Shown here one piece after another: positions 1 through 11,439 of a DNA stretch of 64,000 bases (within the stretch, counting starts at the first letter, position 1; each line of letters starts with the position of its first letter). The notes beneath the pieces are model-generated. The model saw only the letters and a list, made by a program, of their open reading frames with translations, made no database searches and was not told where the DNA came from. The position numbers were made by a program, and so were the translations under genes. The stretch lies in the NCBI GenBank assembly GCA_036873755.1, contig JAVTVY010037099.1, forward strand, positions 91,902 through 155,901, written 5' to 3'. This DNA comes from Hanleya hanleyi (taxonomy: Eukaryota > Mollusca > Polyplacophora > Lepidopleurida > Hanleyidae).

Positions 1-490
1 ATCAAGAAACTTAATGACAATCAATTTCTCTGATTAGGTGAAAAACTTGATTGCCATCTTTAATTTATGCAAAATCTATACCTCTGGTACTGTTCAAGTG
101 TTTCATGCAAGACTTTGTATACATCATCAATACATCAAGAGACTAAAAATGAATGACTAAACTGTTTTCTCTGATTGTATGAAAACTTGGCAGCCGTTTT
201 CAATTTATGTAAAATCATTGATGATCTATATATCCTTTGATACTGTTCAAGTGTTCAGTATGATGCTTGGTATACATCATAGATAGATCAAGAGACAAGT
301 AATGACTGCCGGTATCTCTGATTGGACAGAAAACTTTGCGGCCATTTCTGATTGCAAGTTTTTTGATAATCTGTATATTTTTCACTTGACTGCTTGATGT
401 TCCTGCATGATGTTTTCAAAGTAGTATGGTTCAAATTCAATAGATTGTGAATGGCTGGCACCCAGAGCCGAGGGGTTTCAGATGCGCAGC
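1..490. repeat. Degenerate ~150 bp tandem repeat with a terminal GCCGAGGGG motif
   Basis: Three diverged units follow each other, each with a 'catcaagagac' start, a 'tctctgatt' block and a 'gaaaactt..gccattt' block, beginning near 1, 137 and 286. The stretch ends with cagagccgaggggtttc near 463-480. The same terminal motif occurs at 18126-18142 at the end of another tandem-repeat element, so this is probably the 3' part of an element that starts before the window. No coding potential is evident. Confidence 0.6.
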
Positions 491-1060
491 TCCGTATTCC
501 TATCAAAAACTCTGTATTACTCGGCTCCCACTGAAAATCGGAAGACTTTTATTATTGTTCAGATTATTATTTGCACGTGATATGTCAAATTATTTACTAT
601 AGTTCTCCAATGCATTCAACATCCCACACTGAATTTATCATATTTTAATCTTTTACAAGCCACTGCTAAAGCATCTTCGGCATTCAACCAAATCTTTCAG
701 GCTTTTATATATGTATTTTCCATTCATTGTGTACCAATATACACTGACTAAAACTGTCTGGCTGAGGGGTTGTTGCACCTTTTAGGTGCTGCCTCATGTT
801 TTCACCTGCAGGGTAGTGGACAAGGGAGATAACAACATAGAGGAATCTGCTGGAAAGTAGTACAATTTTAAATCTACTGTTTAGATCTCCACAACCTTTT
901 CTGCTCATGATTTACCAATTACTCAGTTGGCTTTAATAATGCTTCAGTTGTAATTTGTGAAATTTCCACATCTTGCGAACACCTATAAATAGTAGTTTGG
1001 CATCCATTGAGGCACTATCAGCAGTGAACCATATAGATCTACGTTTATGGTGTACAGAGG
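491..1060. other. No gene seen; short hairpin at 775-789
   Basis: AT-rich sequence without a convincing reading frame. At 775-789 GCACC and GGTGC flank a TTTTA loop, giving a 5-bp hairpin just after ctgaggggttg. A similar ctgaggggttg plus CACC/GGTG dyad recurs at 4711-4740, so this may be the end of a dispersed repeat. Confidence 0.4.
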
Positions 1061-3690
1061 CTTTATTTTTAGCCCACCATCACCAGATGGTGGGCTGTTC
1101 AAATCGCTTTTCGTCCGTGGTCCGTCCGTAAACAATTCTTGTTATCGCGATTTCTCAGGAACTACTTTATGGATCTTTCTCAAATTTGGTACACAGGTTC
1201 CCCTTGGGGTATAGTTGTGCAAGATACCTTTTTGGTCCGATTCGAAAATCCAATATGGCCACCAGGCAGCCATCTTTGATTTCCCCATGAAACCTTGTTA
1301 TCGCGATTTCTCAGGCACTACTGCATGGATCTTTCTCAAATTTGGTACACAGGTTCCCCTTGGGGTCTAGTTTTGCAAGATACCTTTTCTGGTCCGATTC
1401 GAAAATCCAATATGGCCACAAGGCAGCCATCTTGGATTTCCCCATGAAACCTTGTTATCGCCATTTCTCAGGAAGTACTGCATGCATCTTTCTAAAATTT
1501 GGTACACAGGTTCCCCTTGGGGTCTAGTTGCAAGATACCTTTTCTGGTCTGATTCGAAAATCCAATATGGCCACCAGGCAGCCATCTTGGATTTCCCCAT
1601 GAAACCTTATCGCGATTTCCCAGGCACTACTGCATGGATCTTTCTCAAATTTGGTACACAGGTTCCCCTTGGGGTCTAGTTGTGCAAGATACCTTTCTGG
1701 TCCGATTCGAAAATCCAATATGGCCACCAGGCGGCCATCTTGGATTTCCCCATGAAACATTGTTATCATCATTTCTCAGGAAGTACTGCATGGATCTTGC
1801 TCAAATTTGGTACACAGGTTCCCCTTGGGGTCTGACTGTGCAAAATACCTTTTCTGGTCCGATTCGAAAATCCAATATGGCCACCAGGCAGCCATCTTGG
1901 ATTTCCCCACGAAACTTTATCGTCATTCCTCAGGAAGTACTGCATGGATCTTTCTCAAATTTGGTACGCAGGTTCCCCTCAGGGTCTAGTTGTGCAAGAT
2001 ACCTTTTTCGGGCCAAATCGAAAATCCAATATGGCCACAAGGCAGCCATCTTGGATTTCCCCATGAAACCTTGTTATCGCGATTTCTCAGGAACTACTGC
2101 ATGGATCTTTCTCAAATTTGGTACACATGTTCCCCTTGTGGTCCAGTTGTGCAAGATACCTTTTCTGGTCCGATTCGAAAATCCAATATGGTCACCAGGC
2201 AGCCATCTTGGATTTCCCCATGAAAACTTATCGTGATCTCTCAGGAAGTACTGCATGGATCTTTCTCAAATTTGGTACACAGGTTCCCGTTAGGGTCTGG
2301 TTGTGCAAGATATCTTTTTCGGTCTGAATCGAAAATCCAATATGGCCACATCTTGGCTTTCCCCGTGAAACCTTGTTATCGCGATTTCTCAAGAACTACT
2401 GCATGGATCTTTATCAAATTTGGTACACATGTTCCCCTTGGGGTCTAGTTTTGCAAGATACCTTTTCTGGTCCGATTCGAAAATCCAATATGGCCACAAG
2501 GCAGCCATCTTGGATTTCCCCATGAAACCTTGTTATCGCCATTTCTCAGGAAGTACTGCATGCATCTTTCTAAAATTTGGTACACAGGTTCCCCTTGGGG
2601 TCTAGTTTTGCAAGATACCTTTTCTGGTCTGATTCGAAAATCCAATATGGCCACCAGGCAGCCATCTTGGATTTCCCCATGAAACCTTATCGCGATTTCC
2701 CAGGCACTACTGCATGGATCTTTCTCAAATTTGGTACACAGGTTCCCCTTGGGGTCTAGTTGTGCAAGATACCTTTCTGGTCCGATTCGAAAATCCAATA
2801 TGGCCACCAGGCGGCCATCTTGGATTTCCCCATGAAACATTGTTATCATCATTTCTCAGGAAGTACTGCATGGATCTTGCTCAAATTTGGTACACAGGTT
2901 CCCCTTGGGGTCTGACTGTGCAAAATACCTTTTCTGGTCCGATTCGAAAATCCAATATGGCCACCAGGCAGCCATCTTGGATTTCCCCACGAAACTTTAT
3001 CGTCATTCCTCAGGAAGTACTGCATGGATCTTTCTCAAATTTGGTACGCAGGTTCCCCTCAGGGTCTAGTTGTGCAAGATACCTTTTTCGGGCCAAATCG
3101 AAAATCCAATATGGCCACAAGGCAGCCATCTTGGATTTCCCCATGAAACCTTGTTATCGCGATTTCTCAGGAACTACTGCATGGATCTTTCTCAAATTTG
3201 GTACACATGTTCCCCTTGTGGTCCAGTTGTGCAAGATACCTTTTCTGGTCCGATTCGAAAATCCAATATGGTCACCAGGCAGCCATCTTGGATTTCCCCA
3301 TGAAAACTTGTTATCGTGATCTCTCAGGAAGTACTGCATGGATCTTTCTCAAATTTGGTACACAGGTTCCCGTTGGGGTCTGGTTGTGCAAGATATCTTT
3401 TTCGGTCTGAATCGAAAATCCAATATGGCCACATCTTGGCTTTCCCCGTGAAACCTTGTTATCGCGATTTCTCAAGAACTACTGCATGGATCTTTATCAA
3501 ATTTGGTACACATGTTCCCCTTGGGGTCTAGTTGTGCAAGATATGTTTTCTGGTCCGATTCGAAAATCCAATTTGGCCACAAGGCAGCCATCTTGGATTT
3601 CGCCATGAAACCTTGTTATCGCGATTTCTCAAGTTGGGTATTTCCGAGCATGGTATCTGCATATCTCAAGAGAGATATCTCAAACTAGCC
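1061..3690 (+). mobile_element. Hairpin-headed element carrying a tandem array (Helitron/HINE-like candidate)
   Basis: The unit opens with a 10-bp palindrome (agcccaccat / atggtgggct, loop caccag) at 1073-1098, then a CCGTCCG-rich stretch, then ~16 tandem monomers. It closes near 3686 with atatctc-aaga-gagatat, a 7-bp stem, six bases, then CTAG. A stem followed closely by CTRR is the classical Helitron 3' end, and hairpin-headed non-autonomous relatives with central tandem repeats are known in invertebrates. The bases after CTAG are cc, not the expected T, so the class is uncertain. No Rep/helicase gene is present, so the copy would be non-autonomous. Confidence 0.5.
1150..3640. repeat. ~155 bp tandem monomer array with a ~1080 bp higher-order repeat
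   Basis: The block 'aaatttggtacacaggttcccc' returns every ~150-160 bp from about 1180 to 3510. Segment 1345-2450 is repeated almost base for base at 2423-3530 (offset 1078-1083), so seven monomers were copied together. Long open frames on both strands in this array (for example 1634-2236 and 2714-3319) are products of the repeat periodicity, not genes. Monomer length is close to that of the old bivalve BIV160/pearl satellites; whether the sequence matches is untested. Confidence 0.85.
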
Positions 3691-4430
3691 CAGTAAACAG
3701 AACAGAATTAGCATTCTTTTCTAATTATAAAATCTTAAGTATGTTTCATAGCTCATGCCAAAGTGTCAAAGAGATTTGTCTTCGCTTCCAGTACCCAATG
3801 ACACGTGCAAAAATTTTTTTAAAAAAAATACTACAAAACGAAGACGAAGGATCCTCCGTACATGTACATTCACTTTCAGACTAACTGTGCTCATTTCTCT
3901 TGTATTATAACAACCGACAGAAGTACAGTTTCTAGAAATCTTGAAACTCGTGAAACTTAGATCATATCTTGGTGTTTTTCAGTGTCCCTTTTGCGATCTT
4001 TTTCGCTCAGATTCGAAATTCTGTAAACAAAATTACAAATCAATCTTTTGTTCTTAGTAACAATGGACAAAAAGATCCTCTTGTCATTAGCTTACAATTA
4101 TCGGATAATGGTGGGCGCCAAGATCCTTCAGGATCTCTCGTTTAATGATACATTGAATAAAGCCAATGTTTACTTGCTATATCTTCTGAATAAATGTCTG
4201 AAACTTGAAGATGTATTAGGTGTGCATGAAATGAATCTATCCAACTTTATAACGAAAGTAATTTGTATTACATGTACAACAACAATAAATTGTATTACAT
4301 CAACAACAAAATATGTCCTTGCCCCCGATAAATGATAGCTATTGAGAACAATACAGCATTCTCTTTGGATTTGCAGAAAAGCCCCAGTGAACGGAAAACT
4401 ATGGATAAAAGCCCCAATGGACAAAATTCT
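3691..4430. other. AT-rich interval, no gene recognised
   Basis: An open frame at 4048-4335 (95 codons) has no recognisable motif, no clear splice context and unremarkable composition. I see no RNA gene or repeat of note. Confidence 0.4.
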
Positions 4431-4700
4431 GATTGTCCGTCCGTCTGTGCGTCAGTGCATCCATCTGTTCGCCCATCTGAAATTCGTTTCCGGGCAAGAA
4501 CTTGAGAACCGTTCAGCGGATTCTTCTCAAATTTGGTATGCATATACCATGCCATGAGGTGTCGCCTGGGATTGCATTTCGACCACTTTCGCCAATAGGT
4601 GGCCCCACCTGATAAAATCCTTTTTGCATTTCTGGATCATCGGATTCTTTTCAAATTTGGTATGTATATACCATGCCACGAGATGTTGCTTGGACTAGAC
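4431..4700 (+). repeat. Diverged relative of the ~155 bp tandem family
   Basis: Begins with the gtccgtccgtctgtgcgtc stretch and contains two copies of 'attctt(t/c)tcaaatttggtatg' about 120 bp apart (4522 and 4640), the same core as the 1150-3640 array. It ends near the ctgaggggttg dyad at 4711-4740. Confidence 0.6.
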
Positions 4701-5289
4701 TGTTAAGGATCTGAGGGGTTGTAGCACCTGTGGTGCCTGATGTTCATTCTATATTTTCCTGAAGATGCTCAGCAATGTCAATAGGATTCACAAGTTGAGG
4801 ATAAAATACACCAAAAAAAATTTCTTCATAATGCCAATGAGCATTACGAGCAAAATTGATTCCTCAGGCAATTTTGCCCAAAGTTTATTGTCATGTATGT
4901 CTGGTGAGGTTGACCTATCTTTTCTGGGTCACAGGGTCAAATTTGTCCATTCATCTCTGACTGCTTTACCACATGTTTAGTACATGTATGAGGAGGCTTA
5001 GGCTTGCTGAACTTACACTAGACATGGACTGCAGCCAAAATTGTCCTTGGGTATTGTCATCATGAACATATGTCTTTGTTTTCTCATCATATCAAGAATG
5101 TTTATGCCCAGGTACACCAAACTTATATCACACATGCATGTGGTCACAAAACAGAAGCCTATGAAAATCAGTGAGATCGACCCAGTTCGGGTCACCTGGT
5201 CAGATTGTGTCCATTTGTTACCATTTAATTATCTGAAAAATGGCTGCCTGCATGGGAGCACCAAACTGGCATAACCATACATGTGGTCA

Positions 5290-5830
5290 TAGAGCAGAAG
5301 TCGGTCACAATAACTTCTGAAAAACTCAACGGATTCTTTTCGAATTTGGTATGTGGATACCGCGCCTTTGATGTCGCTTGGGATTGTTTTTCATGCCAAT
5401 CCGCCTTTTGGTGGTACCACCTGGGGGCCATTTTAAAATTTCCTTTCCGGACAATAACTTTTGAAAAACTGAATAGATTCTTTTGAAATTTGGTATATGG
5501 GTACCTCGAATCAAGATCTTGCTTGGGATTGTTTTTCACGCCGATCCGCTTATAGGTAGCGCCACCATGGGGAACAAGTCAAAATTGTTTCCAGACAATA
5601 ACTTGAAAAACTGAACTGATTCTTTTCAACTTTGGCAAGTGGGTACGTCACCTCAAAATCTTGCTTGGGATAGTTTTTCACGCCGATCCACATATAGGTG
5701 ATGCCACCTGTGGGCCGAGTTAAAATTTTGTTTTTCTGGACAATAACTTCTGAAAACCGGATTAGGACAAATTCAGTTAATTGTGGGTACCTTGCCACTG
5801 GATCGCACTTGAAATCGTTCTCCATGCCAG
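5290..5830 (+). repeat. Four diverged ~145-150 bp tandem units
   Basis: The block 'gacaataactt(ct)tgaaaaac.gaa..gattctttt' recurs near 5308, 5452, 5598 and 5741, each followed by 'cttgggat.gtttttca.gcc.atcc'. The open frames across it follow the repeat period and are not read as genes. Confidence 0.7.
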
Positions 5831-6249
5831 GTACTGAACATTACGGTTCCAAGCCAAATCAACTGTTTTAATGTCGGGGGGGACTTCAACCCCTCAGGTT
5901 TTCATTCTTCAAAATTCCTGCTTTTCTGTGCGGAAAAGTGGGCAAAAGTGATTTTATTCCATATCAGATTATTATTACTACTTTAGCATGCAGGTTTTGT
6001 GAAGAAAACACATAAATAATTTTTTTTTTTTAAATCTGACCGAAAAATCATCCAAAAAATGCCTTTTTTGAAAATGACATCCCTGTGACATCATGGTAGC
6101 CATGTTGAATTTTCTTTACATTTTCTAGTAGAACTTGACTCAAAGATATAGTGTGGTAAGTTTCAGCACTCTAGCCTTAGGGGATGGGGGTGCTGCCACC
6201 ATGCCCCACCACAGGCTGTGATACACTCCAAATCACTCAGGCCAGATAG
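5831..6249. other. No gene seen
   Basis: AT-rich non-coding sequence with a T-tract near 6020-6030. Nothing supportable as a feature. Confidence 0.3.
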
Positions 6250-6520
6250 GGTTAAGAATACTCGGCTCTCCTGCAGACACTTTTAGACACTCTCTAGAAT
6301 TTGTCTTTATAAGCTTACAGCTAAAAGTATGCCTGATAGCTGTGTAAATGTATACATTTGTTGAAGCGCATTTCTTAAGGATTCCAAATATATAAATATG
6401 TTCACTGTAAATCTGTAGGTAGTGTACATTACCATATGGTGCATACTTTTAGCTGTATGAAGAGAAGTTCTAGAGGATGTGTGAAAGTGTGTGCAGGAGG
6501 GCTCAGTACAGTTAAGGAAA
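6250..6520. mobile_element. Small fold-back (MITE-like) element
   Basis: Two inverted arms of ~75-90 bp, about 6262-6337 and 6430-6506, surround a ~95 bp loop. Matching blocks include ggctctcctgca.acactttt.gacac.ctctaga and acagctaaaagtatgc in inverted order. There is no coding content. The right arm runs close to the MITE that starts at 6542. Confidence 0.7.
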
Positions 6521-6541
6521 GTCCTGGAATAGATCCTTACA

Positions 6542-7014
6542 CAGGGTTCATACACTTACACAAGGACAAAATTCCAGGAGTTTTCCAGGTCAGACAGTAC
6601 CAAATTTCAGGAGTTTCTCAAATGGAAAACTGGGTTGTCGCTGAAGAGCTGCAACCATGTGATCTGGTACGTCAGTCGTTGACTCAATTTGTGTTATGCC
6701 TAATATATTAACGTTAACGTCGCAAACAGCATCAAATACGAAATAGTCTCCCTTGGTACAACACATGGCACTAAATGCAGTTGGATCATGCGATCGTTGT
6801 GTGCGTGTTTACAATTTTATATTAATGTTACATAATTACGTTTTGCTGTACTTTGTGCTATATTCACTCATAAGAATAGCAGCACAATATATTAGATGAT
6901 AGTCAGAAAGACCAAATTTATTTTTAAGAAGTTTTAAGCACTTCAACATAATTTTTTAGCATATTTCAGGATAAGAAATATTTTCAAGGAGTTTCCAGAG
7001 GCGTGCAAACCCTG
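6542..7014. mobile_element. CAGGGTT...AACCCTG MITE with a 6-bp target duplication
   Basis: Left end CAGGGTTCATACAC and right end GCAAACCCTG are inverted, and cttaca lies directly outside both ends (6536-6541 and 7015-7020). Subterminal 'aattccagga.ttttccagg' blocks match the element at 8915-9526. The CAGGG termini resemble hAT-type TIRs, but the duplication is 6 bp here, not the usual 8. No transposase is present. Confidence 0.8.
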
Positions 7015-7051
7015 CTTACAATATTGAAGGTCCATGATCATGATGATAGAA

Positions 7052-7109
7052 CAATACTCTATATGATCATGGCTTGGTTACAATACTCTATATGATCATG
7101 GCTTGGTTA
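7052..7109. repeat. 29-bp unit duplicated in tandem
   Basis: caatactctatatgatcatg.. is repeated once with no change (7052-7080 and 7081-7109), suggesting a recent slip. Confidence 0.85.
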
Positions 7110-7468
7110 CAAAGTGATTGCAGATCCACAATGCATGTCAAACACTGATTCGAATACTTGAACCAATACTTTATTACATAGATACATGTATGTTGGGCCA
7201 CCAGCATGGAATAATGCTTTGAAACAAAGACTCTTCAAAAGGGGTGATTCACTAATTCTGCTATGGATTCTATCGGCAAACCAAATGAGTGACCATGCAT
7301 GTGGTGGTGAAGCTATGATCCCCAATTATCCGTATTCTGGATCATACTGTGAACTAAAACAATGTTAGTGTTAACAGCCCATCCAGTGGCCTGGTCACAA
7401 TTAAGCTTGTCGACAGATTGTTGCGGTCTTGACTAACCCACCAATATAAGAGTATGACCATTTTCATG

Positions 7469-7705
7469 TCAGTTTTCAAAGTCCTGAGGCCCTGTGAACA
7501 TGGCCTGAGCTTGCTGCTGAGCCTCCTTCTCTAGTTCCTTCACTCTTTCCTGAGCTTCCTTCTGAATTTTCTCCATTTTTTCCAGGGTCATCGATTTCAT
7601 GGGCAGAAGTTTGGGTTTACAGAGGACAAAGTTGGGCATGTCCTCCTGATATAGTACTCCCTGTTTAGGCAGAACTTCTTTGAAGGCACTGTTTGTCTCT
7701 GGCAT
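7469..7705 (-). CDS. BBIP1: BBSome-interacting protein 1 (BBIP1/BBIP10) homologue
   Basis: A 78-residue protein encoded without interruption. It begins [16 protein letters not shown] and carries the family signature around residues 8-40: FKEVLPKQG, then VLCKPKLLP, then [14 protein letters not shown] charged, probably helical tail follows, ending in QDFEN. BBIP1 proteins are 70-95 residues long and join the BBSome, the coat that moves membrane proteins into and out of cilia; family members have also been tied to microtubule acetylation. The ATG at 7703-7705 is preceded in frame by TGA and TAA, so it is the true start. A good splice acceptor (ttatttttgcag) ends at 7739, leaving a 33-base 5' UTR in this exon; further 5' exons are non-coding and not located. 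This is the clearest host gene in the window. Family assignment is by remembered motif similarity. Confidence 0.85.
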   Translation of the reverse strand: MPETNSAFKEVLPKQGVLYQEDMPNFVLCKPKLLPMKSMTLEKMEKIQKEAQERVKELEKEAQQQAQAMFTGPQDFEN

Positions 7706-7916
7706 ATTGGGTTAGGAAGTACACTTTCACTCCAGCACCTGCAAAAATAACAGGAAATATCAGCAGTTATTGCATGGAGGGGTTCAGAGAGGGGTGTCGG
7801 AACCAAGAATCTATATTCAGTGGTCATCCACAAAAGAATTTCCAGTCATTAATCGAAAGGCCTTTAAGGCAGTCAGTTTCACAACAAGAACCAAAATTGG
7901 CTTCAAAAAATTTGAC

Positions 7917-8260
7917 CTCGATATCTCCTAATATATTCACTTACACAAAGAAGTGTGATTTTTGGTGATTTTTTTATTTTGGAGTCTGTGACCTTGACCT
8001 TTCACCTTACATTTGGTACATGGCACATCATCTCCCCCTAATTTATCTATATACGGACACACAAATAAAATGATTTTTAATGATTTTCTTGGTCTTGCGG
8101 TCAAAGTGACCTTGGTCGTTACCTCAATGTGACGCATCATCTCCCCCTAATGTATCAACTGACACAAATACTTATTTTCAATGCTTTGCTGATTTGGGAA
8201 TTACAGTGACCTTGATCTTAACCTCAATTTTGCTTGTGATCCATTGCCTCAAAATGATGA
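7917..8260. repeat. ~110 bp tandem repeat upstream of BBIP1
   Basis: Three diverged units share '(a/c)tc.cctaat.tat..ac...acacaaa', a T/A-rich middle, then 'gtgaccttg..cttaacctcaa' and 'catcat'. It lies in the presumed first intron or promoter side of BBIP1 (minus strand). Confidence 0.65.
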
Positions 8261-8914
8261 TAATATTGTTAAATCATGGGACATGGAAAAAAAATTGTTT
8301 TCGAAATTATCTCGGACCCTGGCATAATTATCACAAACCCCAAGATACTAGTCCAATGAAAACTCATATGACGGAATAAAACAATTTTTTCCCCCGAGGA
8401 ACTGACTTGAGATGTTATAATTTGGAAGAGTATCATATCTCCATTCATGATCTCCATTAGGCGATGAAAATAATGATACGGACCGGCTAATTAATTCATC
8501 AAATGGTTATTTTAAACTGAAGATCAAAATACCATACGTCATCAATTCCAGCATTGCGGAATTACAAAGTGCCTATGTTTTCAGTTCTTCTAAACCACTG
8601 GTAATGCTCGTCCGTGGCAAAATCTGTAATGGAATATCCTAACCCTATTACTAAGAGCTGTAGGATGAGAGATAAAACTTTTCATGAACGAGATAATCGG
8701 AATTTTGGAATTATGTTACAGAATTACATTTGGTTGAAGTTGACTTGAATTTCATTGAATTGATGACGTATGCTCACTTTGTCAATATAGTTTTGTCACG
8801 GAATTCTACCTCGGTGTCAGAAGATTGGCAAGTGGTCATAGCAATATGATGTAATGTTTTGAATTACAACCAGTTTCCATTGATCCGTTTCCACTGATCC
8901 GAATACCGTACACA
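8261..8914. other. No gene seen
   Basis: AT-rich sequence without motif-bearing frames. It may belong to the BBIP1 5' region. Confidence 0.3.
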
Positions 8915-9526
8915 CAGGATTCCTACCCTTTGTGAAAGACAAAATTCCAGGACTTTTCCAGAACTTTTCCAGGTCCATACTACATTTTTCCAGGACCTTT
9001 AACTGAATTTTGCTGGACATTTACCATGTTTCATCCATCAAATTCAACTATATACTTCAGAACGAAATGAATATGTATTTCAACTATCACCTTTCATACA
9101 GATCTGACTAGATCGAAGAATGAATTCAGTTTGTTAGAAATTCCAGTAATTAATTGTGACCGATATTTTGTGGGTAGGGCGGACAAGAAAATTCAATGAC
9201 TTTTCCAGAACTTTTCTAGGTCCATACTACATTTTTTCAGGACCTTTAACTGAATTTTGCTGGACATTTTTTAACGCCTTTTACCATGAATATGTATTTC
9301 AACTATCACGTTTCATACAGATCTGACTAGATCGAAGAATAAATTCAGTTTGTTAGAAAGAAATTCCAGTAATTAATTGTGACCGATATTTTGTGGGTAG
9401 GGCGGACAAGAAAATTCAAGGACTTTTCCAGGACTCCTTACAAATATTGTCAGAATTCAAGGATTTTCAGGTCCTGGAATTTATTTTCTCAGAAATCAAA
9501 GAAATCCAGGACCTGTATGAACCCTG
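8915..9526. mobile_element. CAGGATT...AACCCTG MITE with internal duplication
   Basis: Starts CAGGATTCCTACCC and ends TGTATGAACCCTG, with tacaca outside both ends (8909-8914 and 9527-9532). It belongs to the same family as 6542-7014. The internal block 'aattc.a.gacttttccagaacttttc.aggtccatactaca' through 'gtgggtagggcggacaaga' occurs near 8941-9195 and again near 9189-9413, showing an internal tandem duplication of ~240 bp. Confidence 0.8.
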
Positions 9527-10195
9527 TACACAAGGCTGAAGAAAAGACAGCCCAATGGTTCGTATACATGTAGCTTACAGCAAAAACTAAACTGCTTGAA
9601 AGGACATTTCACAGCAAACTTGATCTCTGTTATATCCTTATACATACAAAGATATGGTATCCAGTCAATTTACTCACAACTGGCAAACTGATTCACCCAC
9701 AACCAATTCACCCACAACTTCAGGTCGATTCACCCACAAAAAAGGCCATTCACCCACAACCAGGTCAATTCACTCACAGTCTCAATGTTGGTTTATTCAA
9801 CATATTTAATGGATATGAATATATTACATGTATAATTTATTAATTGTTGGGTGTCTTACCTGCCTTGCAATATTTCCTACACAAATCTTCAAATTTTAAT
9901 GAACTTTTGTAAATGTACTTTTGTAAAAATCTTCTCTCCTTCACTCGTTAATCCTCGCGCGCTTGTACACACTATCTGTTTATGTTACATGAATGTAAAA
10001 ATATCATATGAATACACACAAACTCAATAGTACGATTACCGTAATACCGGTATCAGCAATGTATAATTCAATATGTGAGAATAAACGCATTGTGATGATG
10101 GGCCGCGAAATTCGTATCAGAAGCGGCCCGTAAATCACAATTTCATTCAATGTCATTTATATCAACAGAAACCTTGACATCATCGCATATATATC

Positions 10196-10380
10196 ATGTC
10201 TGAGATACATCCTTGCATTGTTTGTAGTCAGCATGTTAGACCACGACATGAAGCATGGCAGTGTGACGGCTGTGACTTATGGCAGCATCGGACATGCTCT
10301 TTGAGCTCGTTGACTGGCGATGTAGGAACTGCAATCCCTCTGATGCTCCACGGAATGACAGAGAGCATCCCCTCCTCCCT
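10196..10380 (+). pseudogene. PHD-type zinc finger exon of a MULE-associated protein (left arm)
   Basis: The start MSEIHPCIVCSQHV leads to RHEAWQCDGCDLWQHRTC, a Cys-x2-Cys ... Cys-x2-Cys ... His-x2-Cys order typical of PHD fingers. The final Cys pair, WRCRNCNPSDAP, lies in another frame (10324-10359) because ~35 bases present in the right-arm copy are missing here. PHD or FLYWCH fingers in front of MULE transposases are known in invertebrate elements. Loss of the connecting bases breaks the protein. In a host protein such a finger would read histone tails; here a DNA-element role is inferred. Confidence 0.65.
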
Positions 10381-10762
10381 GTTGGGCCAAGCTGCCAGTT
10401 GATGGTGTACATCCAGGATACCTGGTTGGAGAACTCGGTCTGGCCCATGCGGAGCTGGTGCTTGTATGGGCTTTCCATCCGGACGAACAGTGATGTGGAA
10501 GGCTGGCACAGACGTCTCATCCATCGAGCCAGTCATGGGAACGTCCGGTTTTATATCCTTGTACCTCTGCTCTTCCGTGGGGCAGTTTGTAAACCTGTAG
10601 ATGAGACTGGTATTGTCAGGGAAACTTCGAAGCTGACAAACGAAACTCTACCATCAGATCCAAGGAAAGATTTTTGGAATATGGGGAGAGTATCGTGATG
10701 GAAGCAAGACTGCATCCCAGCTTCTGTGTGCCATCAGAAACGTGTATGGACCAACAGCATGA
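10381..10762 (+). pseudogene. C-terminal fragment of a MULE transposase
   Basis: Frame 10279-10698 reads QDTWLENSVWP, then SIRTNSDVEGWHRRL and FYILVPLLFRGAV, a block I recognise from the C-terminal part of Mutator-like transposases (the 'RTNNDVEGWH' region). After a frame change near 10655 the end continues as IFGIWGEYRDGSKTASQ through NVYGPTA and a TGA at 10760-10762. The DDE catalytic core that should precede it is absent: the finger exon is joined directly to this segment near 10370. It is an internally deleted remnant, present only on the left-arm side. Confidence 0.65.
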
Positions 10763-10939
10763 ACTGCTCTTTCTTAATTTTGTTCTAAATGCTGGAATTT
10801 CCATCGAAACAATGTGTGCTTTGATAACATTTTATTTCCTGTTCTGTTACACTGCTCAATTACATGTGGTGCCAATTCATTTATCATGTTTATATGTATG
10901 AAAAATTACTATTTTAAGAAACAGATTAGGCAATATAGG

Positions 10940-11237
10940 CAGGGTTAGATGCAGGATTTTCGCCAAAGTCCTTATTTGAAAATAGCTTTGTCGTTATTTG
11001 AAAAAACTAATTTTGCAAAATGGCTAATATCACTCAAATGGTGTTCAACATGCCAAAACATTGTCAGTTTGTGTTCTTTGAGTGTTTTACACAAACTACT
11101 GTGCCTTTTGCCCCTGATATTCACTTCAATCTATGAGTTTTCTAAAATAAAGTCATTTGATTTTGTGGAAAAATGGTCATTTGATTTTATAGTTGTGTCC
11201 TTTTTAAGGACGCTGTGAGACCCTGTATCTAACTCTG
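10940..11237. mobile_element. 298-bp MITE nested inside the MULE remnant
   Basis: Ends CAGGGTTAGATGCAG and CTGTATCTAACTCTG form inverted repeats, and atagg flanks both sides (10935-10939 and 11238-11242). The opposite MULE arm preserves the empty site 'ggcaatataggtattatat' (11430-11450 region, inverted), which proves the insertion. No coding content. Confidence 0.9.
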
Positions 11238-11439
11238 ATAGGCATTATATTTCATATTTCGACAGCAAACAATCACTCATTGTATAAATAATCTATGGGT
11301 AGATTACAAATAAGAGACAAAACAGAGTCTATTAACTACATTTCATTCATCAGAATGATCAAGTTTGAACATTACATGTTCTTGAAATAAAATAGCGCAA
11401 TATATATCAGTTAGTACAGACCATGAAATATAATACCTA

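Noticed and set aside
1342..3531. Many 60-200 codon open frames on both strands
   Set aside because: They follow the ~155 bp satellite period and repeat the same peptide; no gene evidence.
4048..4335. 95-codon frame
   Set aside because: AT-rich chance frame without domain, splice or codon evidence.
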